From: Phytohabitans sp037414955
Lineage (GTDB): Bacteria > Actinomycetota > Actinomycetes > Mycobacteriales > Micromonosporaceae
Assembly: GCA_037414955.1 (NCBI GenBank)
Contig: JBBEWH010000069.1
Coordinates: 1 to 64,000, forward strand
Direction of reading: 5' to 3'
Length of the DNA stretch: 64,000 nucleotides
The translations under genes and the position numbers were made by a program. The notes under the pieces are model-generated. The model saw only the letters and a list, made by a program, of their open reading frames with translations. It was not told the DNA's origin and searched no databases. Positions 17,139-25,029 of this stretch are shown one piece after another; within the stretch, counting starts at the first letter, position 1, and the number at the start of each line of letters is the position of its first letter.

Positions 17139-18098
17139 TTGTCATCCGCGCGTAGGCTGCTGCGCGCCCTCGTCCTGGTCGGCCTGGGTATCGGGCTGAC
17201 CGTGCCGGCTATCGCCGCACAGGCGGAACCGTCCGCGAGCGAGCTGACGCAGCAGATCAACAAGGCGTCCACGGATCTGGAAAAGATCGTCGAGTCCTAC
17301 AACAAGCTCAACGAGCAGCTCAAGCAGACCAAGGCCACCTCACAGGCGCTGGCCGCCAAGCTCGGCCCGCTGCGACAGGAATTGGCACGCGCCGACGCCG
17401 AGGTGGGCCAGGTCGCCACCGTGGCGTACCGGTCCGGCCGCCTCGCCACCGCGACCGCGCTCCTGGAGGGCGGCACCAGTGGCCTGGTGGAGCGGCTCGG
17501 CGTGCTCGATCGGCTCGCCCGTGACCGGCAGGCCCAGGTGGCCGGCTTCACCGCCGCCCAGCAGAAGTACGTCGACGAGAAGGCCAAGATCGACACGCTT
17601 CAGGCCCGGCAAGCCGCTCAGCTCACGCAGCTGGCGTCCGCCAAGAAGAAGATCGAAGGCGACCTGGACAAGCTCTACGACATGCGCGAGAAGGCGTATG
17701 GCTCGGCGACGTCCAGCGGCAGCTCGTACAGCGGCACCATCCCGTCCGTGTCCGGCCAGGCCGGCGTGGCGGTGCGGTACGCGTACAACGCGATCGGCAC
17801 GCCGTATGTGTGGGCGGCCGAGGGCCCGGACGGCTACGACTGCTCCGGCCTCACCCTCGCCGCATGGCGCGCCGCCGGCAAGACGTTGCCACACAACGCC
17901 GCCATGCAGTGGGACGTCGTCGCACATATCGGCCGGGGTTCGCTCCAGCCGGGCGACCTCGTGTTCTACAGCGGGCTCGGACACGTCGGGATCTATGTGG
18001 GCAGCGGCAAGGTGATCCACGCACCGACGTTCGGCGACTCGGTCAAACTCTCCAGTGTGGACATGATGACCCCGTACGGCTACGGCCGCGTCCGCTAA
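17139..18098 (+). CDS. Secreted NlpC/P60 peptidoglycan endopeptidase with coiled coil
   Basis: A 319-residue exported cell-wall hydrolase (RipA/RipC-like). A signal peptide (about residues 1-30, ending AIAAQAEPS) precedes a long coiled coil (about 33-190, heptads rich in Lys, Gln and Ala), a Ser/Gly linker, and an NlpC/P60 domain (about 205-319). The catalytic residues are visible: Cys235 in YDCSGL, His282 in GHVGIYVG and His294 in VIHAPT. The expected reaction is cleavage of the D-Glu/diamino-acid bond of stem peptides. The start is TTG at 17139, supported by GGAAGAAGG upstream and by the leader frame. It is preceded by a c-di-AMP riboswitch. Confidence 0.95.
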   Translation: MSSARRLLRALVLVGLGIGLTVPAIAAQAEPSASELTQQINKASTDLEKIVESYNKLNEQLKQTKATSQALAAKLGPLRQELARADAEVGQVATVAYRSGRLATATALLEGGTSGLVERLGVLDRLARDRQAQVAGFTAAQQKYVDEKAKIDTLQARQAAQLTQLASAKKKIEGDLDKLYDMREKAYGSATSSGSSYSGTIPSVSGQAGVAVRYAYNAIGTPYVWAAEGPDGYDCSGLTLAAWRAAGKTLPHNAAMQWDVVAHIGRGSLQPGDLVFYSGLGHVGIYVGSGKVIHAPTFGDSVKLSSVDMMTPYGYGRVR

Positions 18099-18107
18099 CC
18101 CCTTCTC

Positions 18108-18163
18108 CATGATCAGGGCGTCCCTCAAGTAGTTATAACGACTTGAGGGACGCCCTGATCATG
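18108..18163. repeat. R1 palindrome, full, AGGGCG/CGCCCT variant
   Basis: CATGATCAGGGCGTCCCTC ... GAGGGACGCCCTGATCATG with loop GTTATAAC. The A-to-G change at the seventh arm position is matched by T-to-C in the other arm. It lies 10 bases after the NlpC/P60 stop. Confidence 0.92.
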
Positions 18164-18206
18164 AGGGGGATGGGAAAGTGTCGGACCCACGGTCGACGCT
18201 GCCGGC

Positions 18207-19145
18207 ATGACCGATGCCATCGTGGTCCACCACACCATGCTTCCCGCCACCGTGCCCCACTCCTTCGAGCTCTCCCTGCGGGCGATGTCCGGGTTCGCCC
18301 CCTGCTCCGGTGACCAGCAGGTCGTCGACGGCCGGGTGCGCAAGGCGTTCCTGCTGCCCGGCGAGCCGGACACCGCGATCGTCGCCGAGGTCGGGCCGGG
18401 CCTCGAGCTGACCGTCTACGCGGCCCGCCCGCCCGATCCGGATCAGCTCGCGCTGGTCGAGCGCGACGTCTCCCGCTGGTTGAGCCTCGACGACGACATG
18501 TCCGACTTCCTCGCCGCGGCGGCGGCCGACCCGGCCATGGGGCCGATCCTCGATGTGGCGCGCGGCCTGCACCAGGTGCGGTTCCCGTCGCTCGCCGAAG
18601 GGGCCGCCTACTTCACGCTCACCCAGCGCAGCACGTCGTGGTTCGCGGCCGCCCGCAAGCGCCGTCTCGCGGTCGAGCGGGGTCCGCGGTTGGTGGTGGA
18701 GGGTGTGACCTACACCGCGTTCCCATCACTGGTGACGGTGGCCACCCTGACCGACGGCGAGCTGCTCGACCACTGCGGCAACCAGCAGCGCGCGAGCCGG
18801 GTCCGCGAGGTGGTCGAGGGAGTGGCCGCGCTGGACGAGCACTGGCTGCGCACCGGGCCGCACGACGAGGTCCGGCGCGCGCTGCTCGACGTGCCCGGGA
18901 TCGGCCCGTTCACCGCGCACGGGCTGCTGCTGCGCGTGCTGGGGCGGCCCGACGACGCCCCGCTCGACCTGGCGCAGTTCGAGGCGGCGGCCCGCGCGCT
19001 CTACGGCGAGCCAGCACCGAGCCCGGCGGAGCTGCGTGCCCACTACGGCCCCTGGGTCGGCTGGTGGGCCTACTACGCCCGCACCGCCCTGCCCTGGCTC
19101 GCGGAGAGTGCGCGGGAGCGCGACCCGGTCCCGGCCGCGGCGTGA
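18207..19145 (+). CDS. DNA-3-methyladenine glycosylase-like (AlkA/HhH-GPD type) protein
   Basis: A 312-residue protein with an AlkA-like N-terminal region and a helix-hairpin-helix glycosylase core. The hairpin LLDVPGIGPFTAHGLLLRVLG (about residues 230-250) is followed by DDAPLDLAQF, where the catalytic Asp of the HhH-GPD superfamily is expected. It would remove alkylated bases in base excision repair. It carries no Ada-type methyl-acceptor domain. It stands alone, read toward the sigma factor gene, with a short R1 palindrome between the two stops. Confidence 0.85.
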   Translation: MTDAIVVHHTMLPATVPHSFELSLRAMSGFAPCSGDQQVVDGRVRKAFLLPGEPDTAIVAEVGPGLELTVYAARPPDPDQLALVERDVSRWLSLDDDMSDFLAAAAADPAMGPILDVARGLHQVRFPSLAEGAAYFTLTQRSTSWFAAARKRRLAVERGPRLVVEGVTYTAFPSLVTVATLTDGELLDHCGNQQRASRVREVVEGVAALDEHWLRTGPHDEVRRALLDVPGIGPFTAHGLLLRVLGRPDDAPLDLAQFEAAARALYGEPAPSPAELRAHYGPWVGWWAYYARTALPWLAESARERDPVPAAA

Positions 19146-19159
19146 CGACAACGGTCGGA

Positions 19160-19203
19160 CAAAGATCAAGGCGTCCCTGATGGACAGGGACGCCTTGATC
19201 TTG
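19160..19203. repeat. R1 palindrome, short form
   Basis: AAGATCAAGGCGTCCCTG / CAGGGACGCCTTGATCTT around ATGGA. The inner arms and normal loop are missing, and both outer ends carry the AAGATC/GATCTT variant. It sits between converging stops. Confidence 0.85.
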
Positions 19204-19224
19204 GCCGCAGGGGTGGGCGGCGAC

Positions 19225-20232
19225 TTACGCGGCTTGCAGGCCCTCGGCGCGGGCCAGCTCGCGCAACCGGCCGAGCGCCTGGATCTCCAGCTGACGGATC
19301 CGCTCTCGGGAGAGGGAGAACCGCGACGCCACCTCGGTGAGCGAGTGCTCCCGGCCATCCTCGAGCCCGTACCGGGCGCGCATGATGCCGGCGGACCGGT
19401 CGTCGAGGTGGTTGAGCAGGCCCTCGATGCGCTGCCGCTCCAGGCCGGTCAGCACGATGTCCTCTGGCGACGGCGCGTCGCTGTCGGCGACCAGGTCACC
19501 GAGGTTGGTGTCGCCGTCGTCGCCGACCGGGGTGTCGAGCGACACCGTGTCCTGCGACCAGCGCACCAGCTCGTGCACCCGCTCGACCGGCACGCCGAGG
19601 GCGGCGGCGATCTGCTCGGGCTCGGGGTCGCTGCCCAGCTCGCGGGTGAGCTGCCGCGCGACGTTGCGCATGCGGTTGACGTCTTCCACCAGGTGCACCG
19701 GCAGTCGCACGGTGCGCTCCTGCTGGGCGATGGCCCGGCTGATCGCCTGGCGGATCCACCACGTGGCGTATGTGGAGAACTTGAACCCGCGCTCGTAGTC
19801 GAACTTCTCGACGGCGCGCACGAGGCCGGTGTTGCCCTCCTGGATCAGGTCGAGCATCGGCATGCCGGACCGCACGTAACGCCGGGCGATCGACACCACC
19901 AGCCGGAGGTTGGCGCGGATGAAGAGGTCCTTGGCCCGCTCACCGTCGATCACGAGACGCTCCAGCTCATCCCGGCTGACGCCCTCGCCCTGAGGCAGCT
20001 TGCCCTCGTCGAGGAGGTGCTCGGCGTACAGACCGGCCTCGATCGCCTTGGAAAGGTCTACCTCGGTGGCGGCGTCGAGCAACGGTGTGCGGGAGATCTC
20101 GTGCAAGTAGACGCCGACCAGGTCGCGCTCCTCGGCGACCTCGTCTGTGCGCATCACCACATTGCTGTCCACGTCGCTCACGATCCCCTCGCTCGCCCCA
20201 CTTGCCCGCTTGCCTGCTGTTCCGACGTTCAT
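19225..20232 (-). CDS. Group 2 principal-like sigma factor (SigB/HrdD type)
   Basis: A 335-residue sigma-70 factor of the SigB/Hrd group. Region 1.2 reads RDLVGVYLHEISRTPLL. Region 2 includes DLIQEGNTGLVRAVEKFDYERGFKFSTYATWWIRQAI. Regions 3 and 4 end with the helix-turn-helix SLTEVASRFSLSRERIRQLEIQALGRL. No long acidic N-terminus is present, so it is not the essential primary sigma. The ATG at 20232 has GGGAGGG upstream and is preferred over an in-frame longer start. A SigR/SigH-type promoter motif lies about 50 bases upstream, the arrangement known for sigB in mycobacteria. Confidence 0.93.
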   Translation of the reverse strand: MNVGTAGKRASGASEGIVSDVDSNVVMRTDEVAEERDLVGVYLHEISRTPLLDAATEVDLSKAIEAGLYAEHLLDEGKLPQGEGVSRDELERLVIDGERAKDLFIRANLRLVVSIARRYVRSGMPMLDLIQEGNTGLVRAVEKFDYERGFKFSTYATWWIRQAISRAIAQQERTVRLPVHLVEDVNRMRNVARQLTRELGSDPEPEQIAAALGVPVERVHELVRWSQDTVSLDTPVGDDGDTNLGDLVADSDAPSPEDIVLTGLERQRIEGLLNHLDDRSAGIMRARYGLEDGREHSLTEVASRFSLSRERIRQLEIQALGRLRELARAEGLQAA

Positions 20233-20282
20233 CAGCCCTCCCCCGTAACCTCCGCCATCCCCTGCGGTGCTGACACCTACAC

Positions 20283-20308
20283 AACAGATGAGACGTTCCC
20301 GAGATTCC
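20283..20308 (-). promoter_or_regulatory. SigR/SigH-type promoter candidate for the group 2 sigma gene
   Basis: On the minus strand the sequence reads GGAAT, 18 bases, GTT, the consensus of oxidative-stress sigma factor SigR (streptomycetes) or SigH (mycobacteria). It lies 51 bases before the start codon. The rest of the 340-base gap to murQ (20309-20570) shows no gene. Confidence 0.6.
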
Positions 20309-20570
20309 GTCTCGTGAGTCGAAAGTGTCACGAATGCCTGAGTAATAGCTGAGAGCGCGGTGCATACTTGCTGTGCACTGCCCTCTTGAGGAGACTTCAG
20401 AGGCGGAGTGAGCGGCTGCTGTGCACGCCTCGCCCAGTTAAGGACAACATCTGGACTCCATTCGCACAGCGATCCGGCTCACTATCAGTCTGCGATCCTC
20501 GTCACTTCACAGTACGGACGTACGCCGTCGGCGGTTCAGCCCACGAAAGTGATACCCGCCTCGGCGCGCG

Positions 20571-21491
20571 TTATGCGAGTTGCGCGAGAGCCGTCCGGAC
20601 CTGGCCCGCCCCACGGGCGAGGGCCGTGGTGGCGACGATCACATCGACGTCGGCCAGGAGCATGACGAGAGCGGTCTTCAGATCGCCGCCGGCGACGCTG
20701 AGCGCCCGCTGGCACTCGTCCGCGCCATGGCCGGTCGCCTCCATCAGGATCGAGATCATCCGGCCGCGCAGCTTCGCGTTGGTGGCCACCATCTCGATCA
20801 TGAGATTCGAGTACACCCGCCCCAGGCGCACCATCACGGCGGTGGAGAGCGCGTTGAGCACCAGCTTCTGGGCGCTGGCCGCCTTCATCCGGGTGGAGCC
20901 GGTAACCACCTCGGGCCCGGTGTCGACGCCGATGAAGACGTCCACCTCCGCGGCCGCCGCGGCGTGCGGGTCCGCGCACACCAGCGCGCACGCCGCGCCG
21001 ATCGCCCGCGCCGTCCGGAGCGCCCCGAGCACGTACGGGGTGCGGCCGCTCGCCGCCAACCCCACCACCACGTCGCCGGGGCGGACCGTCTGGGTGGCCT
21101 CCTCCGCGCCGGCGACCTCGTCGTCCTCGGCGTCTTCGACGGCCCGGTACATGGCACCGGCACCGCCCGCGAGGTGGGCGCGGAACCAGCCGTCGGGGGC
21201 GCTGAACGTGGGCGACAACTCGGCGACGTCGAGCACGCCGAGGCGCCCGGACGTGCCGGCACCGAAGTAGTGCACGCGGTTGCCGGCGCGGATCGCCGCG
21301 ACGGCCAGGTCGACGGCGACGGCGAGCTCGTCCAGTACGGCGGCCACCGCGGCGGGTACCGCATGGTCGGCCTCGTTGATCAGGGCCAGCACCTCGCGGG
21401 TAGGCAGCAGATCCATATCAACGCTGCGCGGATTACGCCGCTCGGTGGGCGCGCTGACGCGAACCACGCGCGCGTCCGGCTGCGCCGTCAC
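20571..21491 (-). CDS. murQ: N-acetylmuramic acid 6-phosphate etherase
   Basis: A 306-residue MurQ. It splits the lactyl ether of N-acetylmuramate 6-phosphate, giving GlcNAc 6-phosphate and lactate, during cell-wall recycling. Family motifs are RNPRSVDMDLLPTREVL at the N-terminus, the SIS-domain phosphate site HYFGAGTSGRLGVLDVAE, and TGSTRMKAASAQKLVLN near residue 200. Length matches the family. It is the second gene of a leftward pair behind a MurR/RpiR-type regulator. A 62-base inverted repeat separates the two, which may limit read-through or bind the regulator. Confidence 0.96.
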   Translation of the reverse strand: MTAQPDARVVRVSAPTERRNPRSVDMDLLPTREVLALINEADHAVPAAVAAVLDELAVAVDLAVAAIRAGNRVHYFGAGTSGRLGVLDVAELSPTFSAPDGWFRAHLAGGAGAMYRAVEDAEDDEVAGAEEATQTVRPGDVVVGLAASGRTPYVLGALRTARAIGAACALVCADPHAAAAAEVDVFIGVDTGPEVVTGSTRMKAASAQKLVLNALSTAVMVRLGRVYSNLMIEMVATNAKLRGRMISILMEATGHGADECQRALSVAGGDLKTALVMLLADVDVIVATTALARGAGQVRTALAQLA

Positions 21492-21499
21492 CGACCCCG

Positions 21500-21561
21500 G
21501 CCGATCTTGCGCTGGTCAGGTGCCATATCGGGCATCTGGGCAGGACAAGTGCAAGATCGGC
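21500..21561. repeat. Inverted repeat between murR-like and murQ
   Basis: GCCGATCTTGC and GCAAGATCGGC arms enclose about 40 bases, partly self-complementary (GGTGCC/GGCATC). Like R1 and R5, it is built on GATC plus CAAG. It lies nine bases upstream of the murQ start, so it could be an operator, an RNA hairpin or another repeat family. Confidence 0.6.
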
Positions 21562-21576
21562 GGGGTAGCGGGAGGG

Positions 21577-22491
21577 TCACCGGGGCCTCCGGCCCGTGGT
21601 TACGCGGTGGGGGCGGACGGCTTCGGCGGTGAGTTCCAACGCGCGGCGGGCCTTGGTGCGGTTGCGGGCCGCTACGCCTACGAACAGGACGTCGACCACC
21701 GTCAGTTGGGCCAGGCGGCTGGCGGTCGCCCCGGCCCGGTAGGTGGTCTCGCGGGCTGCCGTGGTGAGGATGAAGTCGGCCGCGTCGGTGACCGGCGAGC
21801 GCGGGAAGTTGGTGATCGCCACCGTGGTCGCGCCCCGCGCCCGGGCCTGCTGCAGCACCTCGATCACGTCCGACGTGGTGCCGGTGTGCGAGATGCCGAT
21901 CGCGATGTCGCCCTTGCCGAGCAGCGCGGCCGATGTCAGCGCGGTGTGGATGTCCGGCCAGTAGAACGCGGTGCGCCCGATCCGGTGCAGCTTCTGCTGG
22001 AAGTCGGAGGCGACGAAGCCGCTCGCACCCGCGCCGTACACCTCGATGCGCTCCGCGGCGCTGATCGCGTCGACGATCTGCTCGCAGACAGCGGGGTCGA
22101 GCTGCTCAGCGGTCTCTTCGACGGCGCGCGCGTCGTTGAACGAGATCGTGGCGATGATCTGGGCGAGGTCGGCGCCGGGCGGGATGTCACCGCCCACGAC
22201 CCGGGCGTCCGGCGGCTCCACCCGGCGGGCCGCCTCGGCCGCGAGCCGGATGCGCAGTTGCGGGTAGCCCTCCATGCCGACCGAGCGGCAGAAGCGGATG
22301 ACCGTCGCCTCAGATGTCTCGGCGGCGGTGGCGAGGTCGGTGATGGTGCGGCGGGCGGCGTCGGCGGGGTCGGCCACGACGAGCCGGGCGACCCGTTGCT
22401 CGGCCGGTGACAGCGACGGCAGCAGGCCGCTGATGTGCACAATCAGCCCGCTCGACTCGCGCGTCGCAGAAACCTTCGTCGTTTTCGCCAC
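21577..22491 (-). CDS. MurR/RpiR family transcriptional regulator
   Basis: A 304-residue regulator. An RpiR helix-turn-helix lies at about residues 28-85 (LSPAEQRVARLVVADPADAARRTITDLATAAETSEATVIRFCRSVG), and a SIS sugar-phosphate-binding domain at about 135-270 (IEVYGAGASGFVASDFQQKLHRIG ... IGISHTGTTSDVIE). In E. coli MurR represses murQP and senses MurNAc 6-phosphate. The adjacency to murQ here supports the same role, although no PTS gene accompanies the pair. Probable local repressor of murQ. Confidence 0.92.
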   Translation of the reverse strand: MAKTTKVSATRESSGLIVHISGLLPSLSPAEQRVARLVVADPADAARRTITDLATAAETSEATVIRFCRSVGMEGYPQLRIRLAAEAARRVEPPDARVVGGDIPPGADLAQIIATISFNDARAVEETAEQLDPAVCEQIVDAISAAERIEVYGAGASGFVASDFQQKLHRIGRTAFYWPDIHTALTSAALLGKGDIAIGISHTGTTSDVIEVLQQARARGATTVAITNFPRSPVTDAADFILTTAARETTYRAGATASRLAQLTVVDVLFVGVAARNRTKARRALELTAEAVRPHRVTTGRRPR

Positions 22492-22626
22492 GGATGAAAC
22501 TTACTTTCAGTAGGGCCACACCGTCAACCGCGACGTCGCGTGTTCAGGTATCCAGACGGTACGCCTCACCGGGCCATCCCGCCCGCCCCGGACGGAAACT
22601 GGCGACCAAAAAGATACGGTAGGCCC

Positions 22627-23307
22627 ATGACGGACAGGACGGTGCTCGTTACCGGCGGCACCGGTGGACTCGGCCGCGCGGTCACCGCCGCCTTCGGCGA
22701 GGCGGGCTGGCGTGTCGTCGTACCGGTCCGGTCTGATCCGCCCGCGGACGGCGCGGCGGTGTATGTATCCGCGGATCTGACGGATCCGGGGGCGGTCGAG
22801 GGCGCGGTAGCCACCGCGGCGGGCGACGCCGGTGCGCCGTTACGCGCCGTCGTCAACCTCGTCGGTGGGTACGCGAGCAGCGGGCTGGTGCACGAGACAC
22901 CGATCGCGGAGTTCGAGCGGCTGCTGACGCTCAACCTGCGCCCCACCTACCTGGTCACGCACAGCGCGCTGCCGCACCTCGTCGCGGCTGGCGGCGGCGC
23001 GGTGGTCTGCGTGTCGTCCCGGGCGGCGCTGGCACCGTTCCCCGGTGCGGCTGGATACATCACGGCCAAGGCGGCCGTGCTCGCGTTCGCGGGCGCGGTG
23101 GCGGTCGAATACCGGAAGGCGGGCGTGCGCTGCAACACCGTGCTGCCCAGCGTGATCGACACGCCGGCCAACCGGTCCGCGCAGCCGGGCGCCGACCAGT
23201 CCGGGTGGGTGCCGCCGGCGGAGATCGCCGCGGTGGTGCGGTTCCTGGCCAGCGACGAATCCGCGCCGACCAGCGGCGCCGCGATCCCCGTCTACGGTCG
23301 CGCCTAA
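22627..23307 (+). CDS. Short-chain dehydrogenase/reductase
   Basis: A 226-residue classical SDR. The cofactor motif TGGTGGLG is at residues 9-16, NLVGG replaces the usual NAG, the catalytic Ser is in CVSSRAA, and YITAK gives Tyr144 and Lys148. The C-terminal PSVIDTPANR and SGAAIPVYG are typical. It would oxidise or reduce an alcohol/carbonyl with NAD(P). The substrate is unknown. The ATG at 22627 lies just before the nucleotide-binding strand. It stands alone and divergent from the MurR-type gene; the 3' end meets the kinase gene across an R1 palindrome. Confidence 0.9.
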   Translation: MTDRTVLVTGGTGGLGRAVTAAFGEAGWRVVVPVRSDPPADGAAVYVSADLTDPGAVEGAVATAAGDAGAPLRAVVNLVGGYASSGLVHETPIAEFERLLTLNLRPTYLVTHSALPHLVAAGGGAVVCVSSRAALAPFPGAAGYITAKAAVLAFAGAVAVEYRKAGVRCNTVLPSVIDTPANRSAQPGADQSGWVPPAEIAAVVRFLASDESAPTSGAAIPVYGRA

Positions 23308-23312
23308 CGCTT

Positions 23313-23368
23313 CATGATCAAGGCGTCCCTGAAGTCGTTATAACAGCTTCAGGGACGCCTTGATCATG
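23313..23368. repeat. R1 palindrome, full, partly translated
   Basis: CATGATCAAGGCGTCCCTGAAG ... CTTCAGGGACGCCTTGATCATG with loop GTTATAAC. On the minus strand the kinase-like gene reads straight through it and stops at the TGA of its far end. Confidence 0.92.
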
Positions 23369-23980
23369 CGAGAGGTAGGCGTGGATCTGGCGGGAGACCG
23401 TGTCGGGGGCGCCGTTCGCGTCGATCACCGTGAAGCCGGCGTGCTCCGGCAACGACCGGTACGCGGCCGTGGCCGCCGCGAGGTAGTCGACGCTCTCGTG
23501 GTCGGTGCCGCGCAACTCGATCCGCCGGTATGCCTCGCCGGGGCGCACGTCCAGCAGGAAGGTGACATCCGGTCGGGGGAATATCGCGTACGCGAGGCGG
23601 GCGAGCCGCTCCGCCACGCGGCCGCCGCGGTGGGCGCGAATGCTGGCGTACTGGCAGACCGCGTAGCGGTCCATCACCGCGACCTCACGGTGCCGCGTCG
23701 AGCGCAGCAGCGCGCGGGCGATCGCCAGCCAGCGCAGCAACGATTCGACCCACAACATGCCGGTGCGGCCGAACAGGTCCTCCGCGTCGCGCCGCCCGAT
23801 CCGCCGCGCGACCAGGCCAAACCAGTGTCGCCCGCCGGCGTTCTGCCGGTAGGAGGCGCGGACGCCGCGGGCCGCCAGGTCGGCTGCGAGCCGGTGCGCT
23901 TGCGTCGTCTTGCCCGAGCCGTCGATGCCGACGAGGGCGATGATGCGCGGTCGGCGGGACGCGCCGTCGGGGAGGACCAT
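23318..23980 (-). CDS. Thymidylate-kinase-like P-loop protein with repeat-encoded C-terminus
   Basis: A 220-residue kinase-fold protein resembling dTMP kinase. The P-loop GIDGSGKTT lies at about residues 18-26, DRY in AVMDRYAVCQYAS, and a lid-like arginine region near RRIELRG. It is more diverged than housekeeping Tmk, so it could act on another nucleotide or sugar. The ATG at 23980 places the P-loop normally; a longer frame to 24052 exists and no good ribosome binding site separates them. The last 16 residues (HDQGVPEAVITTSGTP) are encoded entirely by an R1 palindrome, so the native C-terminus has been replaced or extended by the repeat. Confidence 0.82.
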   Translation of the reverse strand: MVLPDGASRRPRIIALVGIDGSGKTTQAHRLAADLAARGVRASYRQNAGGRHWFGLVARRIGRRDAEDLFGRTGMLWVESLLRWLAIARALLRSTRHREVAVMDRYAVCQYASIRAHRGGRVAERLARLAYAIFPRPDVTFLLDVRPGEAYRRIELRGTDHESVDYLAAATAAYRSLPEHAGFTVIDANGAPDTVSRQIHAYLSHDQGVPEAVITTSGTP

Positions 23981-24150
23981 GTCAATCAACAGTACTGACA
24001 GCAGGCCACCCCAACTGCGGACAAATCGGGTGCTATACCGAGCGGATGGCACTTCTCACATCATACTTTCGGCTAGATTTCTCCGAGCCGTTTGGTCTAC
24101 TGTCAGAAGTGATCAGGCCCGTGTCCACAACTGCCGCAGGGAGGACAGCC

Positions 24151-24948
24151 GTGCCATCCAAGATCGCGTCATACCCGGCGCAGGCCGAGCGAAACCAGAC
24201 AGACAGCGCCGCGGACCTTTTGACGACCATGACGTCGCTGCCCGCCACCCACCCGTCCCGGGCGCGCGTCCGCGCACAGGCCATCGAGGCTTGGCTGCCG
24301 CTGGCCAACCATCTCGCCGGCCGGTTCGCCGGGCGTGGCGAGCCGGTCGAAGACCTGGCGCAGACCGCCACCGTCGGCCTCATCAAGGCCGTCGACAAGT
24401 TCGACCCTGAGCGCGGCGTGGAGTTCGCCGCGTATGCCATTCCCACCATCATCGGTGAGATCAAGCGCCACTTCCGGGACCGCACCTGGGACATTCGGGT
24501 CCCCCGGCGGCTGCAAGAGCTGCGGCTGTCCATCTCCGAAGCGACCAGCACGCTGCTCCAGACGCTCGGCCGCTCGCCGACCGTCGCCGACCTCGCCCAC
24601 CACATCGGCATCACCGAGGAGGAGGTGCTGGAAGGGCTGGAGGGCGCCCGTGCGTACAACGCGGTGTCACTCTCCACGCCGACCAGCGACGGCGACCGCG
24701 CCACCGAGCTGGGCGACCTGCTCGGCGCCGACGACGGCGAGTTCGAGCTGGCCGAGCTGCGCGTGGCGCTCGGGCCCGCGCTCGCCACACTCGACCAGCG
24801 CGAGCAGCGGATCCTGACCCTCCGCTTCTACGGCAACATGACCCAATCCCAGATCGCCACGCAGATCGGGGTGTCCCAGATGCACGTGTCCCGACTGCTC
24901 GCCCGGGCGTTGGCCAAGCTGCGCGGGCAGCTCGGTGACGACACCTGA
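24151..24948 (+). CDS. SigF/SigB-type stress and developmental sigma factor
   Basis: A 265-residue group 3 sigma factor of the SigF/SigB/SigG family. Region 2 is seen in EDLAQTATVGLIKAVDKFDPERGVEFAAYAIPTIIGEIKRHFRDRTWDIRVPRRLQEL. Region 4 ends with GNMTQSQIATQIGVSQMHVSRLLARALAKLR. The GTG at 24151 has GGGAGG six bases upstream and gives the usual length; an ATG at 24046 would add 35 residues without family resemblance. Relatives are controlled by anti-sigma and anti-anti-sigma partners, none of which are adjacent here. A strong hairpin follows its stop. Confidence 0.93.
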   Translation: MPSKIASYPAQAERNQTDSAADLLTTMTSLPATHPSRARVRAQAIEAWLPLANHLAGRFAGRGEPVEDLAQTATVGLIKAVDKFDPERGVEFAAYAIPTIIGEIKRHFRDRTWDIRVPRRLQELRLSISEATSTLLQTLGRSPTVADLAHHIGITEEEVLEGLEGARAYNAVSLSTPTSDGDRATELGDLLGADDGEFELAELRVALGPALATLDQREQRILTLRFYGNMTQSQIATQIGVSQMHVSRLLARALAKLRGQLGDDT

Positions 24949-24954
24949 TTCACC

Positions 24955-25015
24955 GGGTGTGAAGTCGGTCGGGTGAGGGTACCGATTTACCCTCATCCGA
25001 CACCGACTTCACCCC
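24955..25015. terminator. Long hairpin after the SigF-like gene
   Basis: Arms of about 27 bases (GTGAAGTCGGT...GGTGAGGGTA and TACCCTCATCC...ACCGACTTCAC) pair almost completely around a six-base loop. It starts six bases after the sigma stop codon and lies 15 bases before the next start. It is likely a terminator, without the U-run typical of E. coli. Confidence 0.7.
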
Positions 25016-25029
25016 GGGGGGATCGCCCG

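Noticed and set aside
20340..20570. tRNA or small RNA gene in the sigma-murQ gap
   Set aside because: No cloverleaf, TTC-arm or terminator pattern could be drawn; only short imperfect repeats (TGCTGTGCAC twice) are present.
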